A DNA stretch of 24,701 bases from Candidatus Vogelbacteria bacterium (lineage in GTDB: Bacteria; Patescibacteria; Paceibacteria; UBA9973; UBA12445), in contig JACQCW010000077.1 of the NCBI GenBank assembly GCA_016201425.1, positions 1 to 24,701 on the forward strand, given 5' to 3'. This document shows, piece after piece, positions 15,106-20,670 of the stretch. Every line of letters begins with the position of its first letter. Within the stretch, counting starts at the first letter, position 1. A program made the translations under genes and the position numbers. The notes beneath the pieces were generated by a model that was not told where the DNA came from, ran no database searches, and saw only the letters and a program-made list of their open reading frames with translations.

Positions 15106-15492
15106 GTGCGCGACTTACAAGAAAGAAGATATTTTAGACGCTTGCTGAGGTCGCCACTATTTGCAGTATTTTTATCGGTCCTATTTTTATTACTTTGCAA
15201 TAGCGTCTATCGAATTTATAGAAAGGATGAGGTTGCTAGACTAAATAGAATAGAGTCCGACAAAAGGCTGGCCGCTCTAAAGGAAAAAGAAGAATATCTT
15301 AAAACTCAGATTTCTAAACTTAAAACTAGTCGAGGAGTTGAAGAAGAGTTAAGAAACAAATTTCAGGTTACTAAGGACGGCGAAGAGGTATTGGTTGTTG
15401 TGGATGATCCTGGGACGACTGGTGATATTAGTCGGTCTCCCCGGGACAACGGTAGTATGTGGGACAAGTTCCTTAAGCTGATTGGATTTTAA
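15106..15492 (+). CDS. FtsB/DivIC-like septum formation protein
   Basis: 128 residues from GTG 15106. The frame is closed by a stop at 15091-15093 and no other start lies between, so the start is firm. A basic cytoplasmic N-terminus (RDLQERRYFRRLLRS) is followed by one TM helix (about 17-35, LFAVFLSVLFLLLC), a heptad-like coiled coil (about 40-75) and the DivIC/FtsB signature region RGVEEELRNKFQVTKDGEEV followed by LVVVDD. The family bridges FtsL/FtsQ and early and late divisome proteins at the septum. The C-terminal tail (GDISRSPRDNGSMWDKFLKL) is disordered-looking with a terminal amphipathic piece. Predicted leaderless. The tRNA-Gly follows after only 5 nt, so the genes are cotranscribed. 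Confidence 0.88.
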   Translation: MRDLQERRYFRRLLRSPLFAVFLSVLFLLLCNSVYRIYRKDEVARLNRIESDKRLAALKEKEEYLKTQISKLKTSRGVEEELRNKFQVTKDGEEVLVVVDDPGTTGDISRSPRDNGSMWDKFLKLIGF

Positions 15493-15497
15493 AATAA

Positions 15498-15568
15498 GCG
15501 GGTATGGTCTAGTGGCAGAATGCGGCCTTCCCAAGGCTGAGACGCGAGTTCGATTCTCGCTACCCGCA
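15498..15568 (+). tRNA. tRNA-Gly (anticodon CCC)
   Basis: The acceptor stem GCGGGTA (15498-15504) pairs perfectly with TACCCGC (15561-15567). Anticodon loop TTCCCAA gives CCC at 15530-15532. T-arm GCGAG-TTCGATT-CTCGC is perfect. The discriminator is A (15568), not the U usual for bacterial tRNA-Gly, and CCA is not encoded. The TGGTCTAGTGG D-arm looks archaeal- or eukaryote-like. It lies between the FtsB-like gene and the 347-aa gene, whose ATG is 7 nt past the tRNA end. Confidence 0.95.
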
Positions 15569-15575
15569 CAGTTCT

Positions 15576-16619
15576 ATGAAAAATAACCATGAGTCGTTAG
15601 TTGCTAACTCTAATAAGTTTGAGAACCAGAAAACTATTGATAGTGCCGTTTTAGAGTCTGTTGATGAGAATTATATAAAAGAAGTAATATCTAATTTACA
15701 TATTACAGCAGGGGGGCCGATAGTGCTTTCAGAGGAAGAAATAAAAACGGAAGGTTTGCTGCCTAAATATATGACTGTTGTAGGCGATAGAGAGATTGCC
15801 TTGTCCCTACCGTACAATCTTGGACATGGAAGGGTGGCTGTTTTGGCTTATGTTAACTCAAAAACAAGCAATATTCCTCCTCAAGATTTCTATATTGCAC
15901 GATCATATTACAGATCAAACTCGCATGGCGTATGGCGGTACATTCCCGATTATGGAATGGATGGAAGTTATGGTAAGGGGCGTAATGCGGAAAGCTTGAA
16001 TCTCCCCATCACTTTGCAAAAAGCTCTGTCCGATGATTTGCGCTTGAATGGAGCAGCTGAAGTGTTCAAACCAGATTCTATATTTTTGGGTACTATTGGT
16101 TTGGCCAGAACGACTTACTATGGAACTGCCGAGAGTCAGAATGATTATTACTTTGATGTTAAATCTGAGCCGGAAAGATTGATTGGTAAATTTTATGGCT
16201 CTCGTCACAATAAGACGGCACCAGAGGCTCTGGTATTAAAATATGAAGCTCCAGATTTTTCTAAGAAACTTATGGAGTGGGATGATAAGTCTGAGGTCCA
16301 GGGTCATTATCATGTTGACGTATTTCCATCTAAGGATGGCAAGTTTAATTTTATGTTTTGTAAAAATGATAAGGGGCAGGTATGGATTGGAGGAGTTGAG
16401 GTTGCCAAGTCGAAGGTGACATCTACAGGACTTAAGGCAGATTGGGCATATGGTGGATATTTAACGACGCCGATTATGGAGTATCCACAAGAAGTCGGTG
16501 ACTATTCTGGCGAATATTTAGGTAACGGATATGTGGACATGTTTGAAAATTATTTGAGTAAAATCCCAGTGATTCAGGAGTATTTAAAGAGTGTGAAGGA
16601 CAGATCAGAGAATAAATAA
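15576..16619 (+). CDS. Hypothetical 347-aa soluble protein behind tRNA-Gly
   Basis: The ATG at 15576 is 7 nt downstream of tRNA-Gly, so 3' processing of the tRNA would leave an mRNA with a 7-nt leader and no SD. No signal peptide or TM helix. The protein is rich in aromatic residues and looks globular: YYRSNSHGVWRYIPDYGMDG, SYGKGRNAESLNLPITLQKA, and a C-terminal half with GHYHVDVFPSKDGKFNFMFC and QVWIGGVEVAKS. It ends in an acidic-aromatic helix. The HxHxD-like GHYHVD could bind metal, but I recognise no family and give no function. RNHCP protein and tRNA-Arg follow in the same direction with short gaps. Confidence 0.78.
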   Translation: MKNNHESLVANSNKFENQKTIDSAVLESVDENYIKEVISNLHITAGGPIVLSEEEIKTEGLLPKYMTVVGDREIALSLPYNLGHGRVAVLAYVNSKTSNIPPQDFYIARSYYRSNSHGVWRYIPDYGMDGSYGKGRNAESLNLPITLQKALSDDLRLNGAAEVFKPDSIFLGTIGLARTTYYGTAESQNDYYFDVKSEPERLIGKFYGSRHNKTAPEALVLKYEAPDFSKKLMEWDDKSEVQGHYHVDVFPSKDGKFNFMFCKNDKGQVWIGGVEVAKSKVTSTGLKADWAYGGYLTTPIMEYPQEVGDYSGEYLGNGYVDMFENYLSKIPVIQEYLKSVKDRSENK

Positions 16620-16629
16620 AGATATAGGT

Positions 16630-16929
16630 ATGAAGAATTTTAAAAAAAATAAAGAAGATTTTACATGCGATAAGTGCGGCTTTTTTGTCATTGGCAATGG
16701 TTACACTAATCACTGTTCAGGATGTTTATGGAGTAAACATGTAGATATCATTCCCGGTGATCGCCTCGCGACGTGTCAGGGGTTGATGGAGCCGGTTAAA
16801 TTTGAAAAGACTGGTAAAGATGAATCTCTTGTGCACAGATGTATTGATTGTGGTTATGAAAAATTAAACAAGTTGTCAAAGGAGGACAATTACGATAAAG
16901 TAATCTCATTGGTTAAGAAGAATATTTAA
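16630..16929 (+). CDS. RNHCP domain zinc protein
   Basis: 99 residues. The order of motifs matches the RNHCP family: FTCDKCGFFV (first CxxC), NHCSGCLWSKHVDIIPGDR (the RNHCP-xCL-S-HVD core, here with T for R and S for P), CQGLMEPVKF, and HRCIDCGYEKLNK (last CxxC). The paired CxxC motifs indicate one or two zinc sites; the function of the family is not established, with nucleic-acid binding or a translation link often supposed. It lies 10 nt after the 347-aa gene and 7 nt before tRNA-Arg, within one mixed transcript. No SD is obvious (GATATAGGT precedes the ATG). Confidence 0.88.
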   Translation: MKNFKKNKEDFTCDKCGFFVIGNGYTNHCSGCLWSKHVDIIPGDRLATCQGLMEPVKFEKTGKDESLVHRCIDCGYEKLNKLSKEDNYDKVISLVKKNI

Positions 16930-16936
16930 TAGACTT

Positions 16937-17008
16937 GCCCCCGTAGCTCAATGGATAGAGCAATCCCGTCCTAAGGGAGAGATGGAGGTTCGATTCCTTT
17001 CGGGGGCA
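16937..17008 (+). tRNA. tRNA-Arg (anticodon CCT)
   Basis: The acceptor GCCCCCG (16937-16943) pairs with CGGGGGC (17001-17007). Anticodon arm CCC-GTCCTAA-GGG gives CCT (reads AGG). D-arm GCTC...GAGC and a T-arm with TTCGATT are intact. Discriminator A; the CCA end is not encoded (ACCC follows). It closes the operon and is followed by a terminator. Confidence 0.95.
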
Positions 17009-17015
17009 CCCATAC

Positions 17016-17041
17016 AAATACGCACATCAGTGTGTATTTTG
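17016..17041 (+). terminator. Rho-independent terminator after tRNA-Arg
   Basis: AAATACGCAC (17016-17025), loop ATCA, GTGTGTATTT (17030-17039, one G-U pair), then a T-rich tract. Confidence 0.88.
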
Positions 17042-17074
17042 TTTGACTCCTTTCAGGATATTTGAATTATAAAT

Positions 17075-17104
17075 CTAGCGTAATAAAAAATTTTATTGCG
17101 TTAG
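17075..17104. repeat. Near-perfect 30-bp palindrome in intergenic region
   Basis: The left arm CTAGCGTAATAAAA (17075-17088) is complementary to the right arm TTTTATTGCGTTAG (17091-17104) with two G-U pairs and only 2 nt between. It lies between the tRNA-Arg terminator and the promoter of the 17209 gene. It could be an operator for a dimeric regulator or a cruciform-forming site. Confidence 0.7.
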
Positions 17105-17106
17105 CG

Positions 17107-17136
17107 TTGTTGTTGACTTTCTTATCGTAGTATGTT
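17107..17136 (+). promoter_or_regulatory. Possible promoter for the 17209 gene
   Basis: TTGTTG (17107-17112), 18-nt spacer, TATGTT (17131-17136). It adjoins the palindrome ending at 17104. The rest of the 200-nt gap before 17209 holds only an AT-rich leader with the SD. Confidence 0.42.
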
Positions 17137-17208
17137 AGCCTTTCTTTAGAAATATTAGCACGGTGTCCCTGTGTTTTTTGTAGTTAAAAGGCAAAGGAGA
17201 AAAGAATA

Positions 17209-17490
17209 ATGTCTAAGGCACCTGAATCTTATCTTGATTGTCGAAGACCGTCATTTCTGGAAGCTTTTGTTGCAGAGGGTGACGTGACCCTTGAAGAAGC
17301 GATAGCCTCACTCAAACGTAAGGGTTACTTTACACCTCGGCCTCGGCCATGGCAGCTCGGTTTTCATGATAGAGGTCTTGGTCGCGGAGACTTCGCGGTT
17401 TTAGATCGCTTTGGAGATCTAGTCGCAAAAATTCCAGAAGAGGAAGATGCAGAGTTGATTATAGCAGCAGTGAACGCATACAAGCCTTGA
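17209..17490 (+). CDS. Hypothetical 93-aa protein
   Basis: ATG at 17209 with AAAGGAGAAAAG about 9 nt ahead. A soluble small protein: helical N-terminus (SFLEAFVAEGDVTLEEAIAS), a basic Pro/Arg loop (FTPRPRPWQLGFHDRGLGRG), and a C-terminal unit DFAVLDRFGDLVAKIPEEED followed by AELIIAAVNAYKP. That last pattern (a strand pair 'xVxDxxGxxVAxI' plus 'ExAELIxxAVNA') is seen in many small phage- or plasmid-type proteins of unknown role; the resemblance is my impression only. Monocistronic, with a palindrome and weak promoter upstream and a strong terminator downstream. More GC-rich than neighbouring core-type genes. Confidence 0.72.
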   Translation: MSKAPESYLDCRRPSFLEAFVAEGDVTLEEAIASLKRKGYFTPRPRPWQLGFHDRGLGRGDFAVLDRFGDLVAKIPEEEDAELIIAAVNAYKP

Positions 17491-17512
17491 TCATTTTGGT
17501 TTCACCTATTAC

Positions 17513-17545
17513 CCGCCATATCCTCTAGGATCTTTGGCGGCTTTT
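17513..17545 (+). terminator. Rho-independent terminator
   Basis: Outer stem CCGCCA (17513-17518)/TGGCGG (17535-17540), inner stem ATCCT/AGGAT, then C and five T. Confidence 0.9.
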
Positions 17546-17588
17546 TCTTTTTCCTATGAATCATCTGCTAAATGTGTTAGTTTTTAAT

Positions 17589-17624
17589 TATAATTAGCTC
17601 TTTGAAAAATCCTAAAATCTTAGG
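17589..17624 (+). promoter_or_regulatory. -10 box and 5'UTR hairpin ahead of the ABC exporter
   Basis: TATAAT (17589-17594) has no clear -35. The leader then forms CCTAA (17611-17615), loop AATC, TTAGG (17620-17624), placed just before the SD TGGAGGTAGAG. The hairpin could modulate access to the SD. Confidence 0.5.
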
Positions 17625-17641
17625 TCAAATGGAGGTAGAGA

Positions 17642-19438
17642 GTGAAAAGATTTGTTGCAAGGGTTTGTGAGATTTATGGCTCATTCAAATGGCCGATTGC
17701 ACTCATATTTGCAGCTCTAATTTTTATTCAAGTTTACTCATTGGCAGGTTCTTACTATGTAGGACGCGCTATCGATTGTCTGTCTTTAAAGTCTTTCAGT
17801 CTATTTTGCAGTTTCGCAGTTTCGTTTCTTATTGTCTCAATAGCACGCATAACTGTTCAGTGGTCTAAAGATGATTTTGAACTCAATACAATTGATTTTG
17901 TGGTTAAGCGAAAGATAGCAGAGAAGACGCTCGATAAGGTTATGACGCTATCAGTAGGCCAACTTCGTTCTGAACACTCTGGTTTAACTCACAGCATTAT
18001 TAATCGTGGAGAGAATGCGTTGTCTACGTTAGCCTTCACATTTGTCTATGAAATCTGCCCGATTTTTTGCTCAATTTTATTAGCTGGTTTTGCATTATTC
18101 CATTTGAGTTGGCAACTTTGTATGATTGTTGTGATTGAGTCAGCTTTCTTTATCTTTATATCTTGGCTCATCAATAGAAATTATTGGGGCGAGATTAAAG
18201 ATATCGAAATTGGTTCAAACGATAATGAAAGATTTCGCAATGAGATTCTGAGAAATGTGGTATTGGTAATCCTCTCTGCTGTTTCATCACCGCTGGTCAA
18301 GGGTTATGTCAATTCAGTTCAAGTTACAAACGACAAGGCTGTCCGGCTATACATTAAATATCATGTGTATAATTTTGTTCGAAATGCCTCCGTCGTAATT
18401 TCCCAATTCTTTGTAATCTTAGTTGGCGGATATTACGGATGTCTCGGCACAATGACACCTGGAAGTCTCGTAACCTTCATTATGTGGTCACAGACGATCT
18501 TCGGTAATATTTCAAATCTTGGGGCGCTACATAAGAGATGTATCGACATGGCCGCCTCGGTCAATAAGTATTTTCAGATTATGGACGTTGTCCCCGCTGT
18601 CTTCGATGCCTCAAACGCTATTGAGCTCGACTCTCTTTCTGGCAGAATTGAAGTCAAAAATCTTTCTTTTAAATACCCTCAGACTAGATATGTGGATACT
18701 GGGGACGAGAAGGATAAGAAAGAGGTGGCTACTGGCGACGTTAATCAGGGTGCACTTTGCGGTGTGAACCTGGTAATCGAAGCGGGTGAAAAGGTTGCTC
18801 TTGTTGGTCCGTCTGGAGCCGGTAAATCAACTCTCGTGAGTTTGTTAACTCGTGGATACGATCCTGACGAAGGCCAAATTTTGATTGATGGGCACGATCT
18901 CAAGACTTTAAATCTTAACCGCTACCGAAGTCATATCGGGCTCGTTGAACAAAATGTAGGACTTTTCGATAACACACTGAGATACAACATTGCTTTCGGA
19001 CTTCTTGGCACGTCGCGTGTTTTGACGGATGATGTTCTTAGTGAAGTTGCTAGAGCCGCTTGTATCGATAAGTTTTACGATCGTTTGACAGAAGGCTTTG
19101 ACACTAGGGTCGGAGAGAATGGCGTCCAATTATCTGGAGGAGAACGTCAAAGAGTTGCGATTGCAAGGGCACTTGTAAAAAATCCTGCTATCTTAATATT
19201 GGATGAACCCACGGCTAGTCTTGATGCAGAGAATGAGGCTCTGATCAAAGAGTCGATCGACAGGGTGACCAAAGGCCGTACAACTATTGTTGTTGCTCAT
19301 AGATTCTCGACTATTCGTGATGCAGACAAGATTGTTGTTCTTGAAAAAGGTAGGGTTGTTGGAGTGGGTAGGCATGCAGATTTGATTAAAACATGCCCGA
19401 TCTATCAGAAACTTCTGCAAACCCAAATGCTTCTGTAA
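17642..19438 (+). CDS. Half-size ABC exporter (permease plus ATPase) with extended A-loop region
   Basis: 598 residues from GTG 17642, with TGGAGGTAGAG as SD. The permease half (about 1-310) has about six hydrophobic segments, e.g. 18-37, 52-70, 132-155, 160-176 and 245-265. ATPase motifs: Walker A GPSGAGKST (389-397), Q-loop Gln437 in LVEQNVGLF, signature LSGGERQR (497-504), Walker B ILILDEPT (517-524), H-loop His553 in VAHRFST. Between the A-loop aromatic in FKYPQTRY and the strand before Walker A there is a charged insertion (VDTGDEKDKKEVATGDVNQG, 351-370), longer than usual. It exports an unknown substrate as a homodimer or heterodimer. Monocistronic, closed by a terminator at 19464; unlike the other complete exporter here it is SD-led. 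Confidence 0.94.
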   Translation: MKRFVARVCEIYGSFKWPIALIFAALIFIQVYSLAGSYYVGRAIDCLSLKSFSLFCSFAVSFLIVSIARITVQWSKDDFELNTIDFVVKRKIAEKTLDKVMTLSVGQLRSEHSGLTHSIINRGENALSTLAFTFVYEICPIFCSILLAGFALFHLSWQLCMIVVIESAFFIFISWLINRNYWGEIKDIEIGSNDNERFRNEILRNVVLVILSAVSSPLVKGYVNSVQVTNDKAVRLYIKYHVYNFVRNASVVISQFFVILVGGYYGCLGTMTPGSLVTFIMWSQTIFGNISNLGALHKRCIDMAASVNKYFQIMDVVPAVFDASNAIELDSLSGRIEVKNLSFKYPQTRYVDTGDEKDKKEVATGDVNQGALCGVNLVIEAGEKVALVGPSGAGKSTLVSLLTRGYDPDEGQILIDGHDLKTLNLNRYRSHIGLVEQNVGLFDNTLRYNIAFGLLGTSRVLTDDVLSEVARAACIDKFYDRLTEGFDTRVGENGVQLSGGERQRVAIARALVKNPAILILDEPTASLDAENEALIKESIDRVTKGRTTIVVAHRFSTIRDADKIVVLEKGRVVGVGRHADLIKTCPIYQKLLQTQMLL

Positions 19439-19463
19439 TCTATCACATTTGAAGTAGATTTAT

Positions 19464-19493
19464 GCCGCTATTCTTCTTGAATGGCGGCCTTTT
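19464..19493 (+). terminator. Rho-independent terminator
   Basis: GCCGCTATTC (19464-19473), loop TTCTT, GAATGGCGGC (19479-19488, one G-U), then CTTTTA. Confidence 0.9.
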
Positions 19494-19500
19494 AGTTTTG

Positions 19501-19509
19501 TGATACAAT
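19501..19509 (+). promoter_or_regulatory. Extended -10 promoter set 6 nt before an ATG
   Basis: TG-A-TACAAT with the hexamer at 19504-19509; ATG at 19516. Identical in sequence to the box at 1599-1607 and identical in spacing to the 3875 and 15106 genes. Confidence 0.75.
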
Positions 19510-19515
19510 ATAATT

Positions 19516-19827
19516 ATGGTGAATGAAGAATCTAGCGAGCTTCTCGAATTAGTGAGAGAGAATAATAAAATCTTACGCAGTATGCGTAGGTCAGCACGTA
19601 TAGGCAGTTTCATGCGTTACGTATACTGGATTCTTATAATTGGATCTGCAGCCAGCGCGTACTATTATTTGCAGCCGTATATAAATCAGTTGTTAAATGT
19701 GTACAACGAGTTAAACTCCACTGTAAAAAACGTTAATAGTAAGGTAAATAGTTTGCCAAATGTGTCGAATTTAAAGTTGCCTGCGGATGTTATTCAGAAG
19801 CTTGACTCAGCGTTAAAAAACAAATAG
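19516..19827 (+). CDS. Small membrane/coiled-coil protein of unknown function
   Basis: 103 residues. An in-frame stop at 19501-19503 fixes the ATG at 19516 as the start. Order: a charged helical N-terminus (SSELLELVRENNKILRSMRR), a short basic juxtamembrane segment, one TM helix (about 35-50, YWILIIGSAASAYYY), then a segment starting LQPYINQLLNVYNELNSTVK with Asn/Val/Ser-rich repeats, giving a coiled coil outside. I recall very similar proteins in many CPR genomes, always unannotated; I cannot confirm it here. Predicted leaderless. The GIY-YIG/tRNA-Phe region starts 24 nt after the stop without a terminator, so transcription may continue into it. Confidence 0.8.
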   Translation: MVNEESSELLELVRENNKILRSMRRSARIGSFMRYVYWILIIGSAASAYYYLQPYINQLLNVYNELNSTVKNVNSKVNSLPNVSNLKLPADVIQKLDSALKNK

Positions 19828-19851
19828 AGTTAATAAACAATTAGTTTAAAT

Positions 19852-19912
19852 GCCGAGGCCCGCCCGACTCGCTGCAGACGCAGCTGCGTCGAAGCGGGCG
19901 GGTAGCTCAGTT
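19852..19912 (+). repeat. tRNA-Phe 5' fragment split by a 44-nt GC hairpin
   Basis: GCCGAGG (19852-19858) and TAGCTCAGTT (19903-19912) together equal nucleotides 1-17 of the tRNA-Phe at 20161. Between them lies a 44-nt segment whose ends CCCGCCCG (19859-19866) and CGGGCGGG (19895-19902) are perfect inverted repeats; inside is the exact palindrome GACGCAGCTGCGTC (19877-19890). The fragment ends 3 nt before the GIY-YIG start codon. An alternative reading is a different tRNA 5' end using GGGCGGG as acceptor strand. Confidence 0.8.
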
Positions 19913-19915
19913 ACC

Positions 19916-20155
19916 ATGTTTTTCTATACATATGTGTTATTAAGCGAAAAAGATGGTAAAATGTATGCCGGCTGGACTATTGATTTAAAACATAGATTGG
20001 GGCAACATAACAAAGGTTTAGTAGGTGCGACTTGTGACAGGAGACCGTTTAAGCTCATTTACTATGAAGCGTGCGGAAATAGAGAAAAGGAGATAGTGCG
20101 AGAAAAATATTTGAAGAGTGGTTATGGTCGTAAATATTTGAAAGATAGAACATAA
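19916..20155 (+). CDS. GIY-YIG nuclease domain protein (small UPF0213/YhbQ-like)
   Basis: 79 residues from the ATG at 19916; a longer frame from 19850 translates the tRNA fragment and hairpin and is not credible. The protein opens FFYTYVLLSEKDGKMYAGWT, with YTYV and YAGWT at the GIY and YIG positions. It continues IDLKHRLGQHNKG (the catalytic Arg region R-x-x-x-H-N) and YEACGNREKEIVREKYLKSG, where the Glu is the metal ligand. This is the single-domain form of 80-100 residues, and all key residues appear present. Such domains cut DNA in homing, repair and mobile-element contexts. Its place between a broken and an intact copy of the tRNA-Phe 5' end, 5 nt before the tRNA, suggests it came in as a tRNA-targeting element. 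No SD. Confidence 0.88.
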   Translation: MFFYTYVLLSEKDGKMYAGWTIDLKHRLGQHNKGLVGATCDRRPFKLIYYEACGNREKEIVREKYLKSGYGRKYLKDRT

Positions 20156-20160
20156 TATTT

Positions 20161-20236
20161 GCCGAGGTAGCTCAGTTGGTAGAGCATGTGCCTGAAGAGC
20201 ATGGGGTCGGCGGTTCAAGTCCGCCCCTCGGCACCA
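20161..20236 (+). tRNA. tRNA-Phe (anticodon GAA)
   Basis: The acceptor GCCGAGG (20161-20167) pairs with CCTCGGC (20226-20232). Anticodon arm TGTGC-CTGAAGA-GCATG gives GAA. T-arm with GGTTCAAGTCC is intact. Discriminator A (20233) and CCA (20234-20236) are encoded, unlike the Gly and Arg tRNAs in this window. It starts 5 nt after the GIY-YIG stop. Confidence 0.96.
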
Positions 20237-20266
20237 AGTTTTAATAGATTCATAATATAGAAACTG

Positions 20267-20578
20267 ATGGAAAAATTGCCACAAAATAAGGAACAGATAT
20301 CAGAAAAAGAATCAGTACTCGGGTCTATGGGTGCGGCTTTGTCAGCCGTTGGTAAAGTTTTATGGGAATATACACCCCAGGGTGCAGCCGAAAAGCAAAT
20401 GAAAAAAAGTGTTGACAATGCGGCTGCTGCCATGGCTCTTTCAGTGATACAGCAAACACGACAGTGGTTTCAGCTTCAAGGTATTGAAATGGATTCTCAA
20501 ACACAAACAAAGCTGGCTGAGAGCGAGAGACGTGCATTAGAAACATTAAAACAGAATAAGGTTCTGGTTGAAAAGTAG
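20267..20578 (+). CDS. Hypothetical 103-aa helical protein
   Basis: ATG at 20267, 30 nt past tRNA-Phe, without SD. A CATAAT box (20251-20256) lies 10 nt ahead, so it may have its own promoter or come from the tRNA transcript. The protein looks mostly helical: a Gly/Ala-rich stretch (SVLGSMGAALSAVGKVLWEY), an Ala-rich amphipathic helix (KKSVDNAAAAMALSVIQQTR), and a charged coiled-coil-like end (TQTKLAESERRALETLKQNK). The Gly/Ala helix might associate with membranes but is short and weakly hydrophobic. No family is recognised. A hairpin follows at 20615, whose T tract serves the opposite strand. Confidence 0.7.
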   Translation: MEKLPQNKEQISEKESVLGSMGAALSAVGKVLWEYTPQGAAEKQMKKSVDNAAAAMALSVIQQTRQWFQLQGIEMDSQTQTKLAESERRALETLKQNKVLVEK

Positions 20579-20606
20579 AATTACCCTATTTTAATATTTA
20601 ACTTTA

Positions 20607-20642
20607 AAAAAGATAGACCCCGAAGCTTTCGCTTCAGGGTCT
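20607..20642 (-). terminator. Rho-independent terminator for the minus-strand gene
   Basis: AGACCC-C-GAAGC (20615-20626), loop TTTC, GCTTC-A-GGGTCT (20631-20642). On the minus strand the stem is followed by a T tract (TATCTTTTTT). Confidence 0.88.
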
Positions 20643-20670
20643 GTTGTTGTGTCTTGTTCTTTTGTATCAG

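Noticed and set aside
17139..17208. Possible riboswitch in the leader of the 17209 gene
   Set aside because: Only short, weak pairings are visible and no known aptamer pattern was recognised.
19850..19915. N-terminal extension of the GIY-YIG protein from 19850
   Set aside because: These 22 codons are the tRNA fragment and the GC hairpin; the domain begins at the ATG at 19916.
20018..20284. Minus-strand ORF of 88 aa across tRNA-Phe
   Set aside because: It translates the antisense of the tRNA (CRGADLNRRPHALQAHAL), a well-known annotation artefact.
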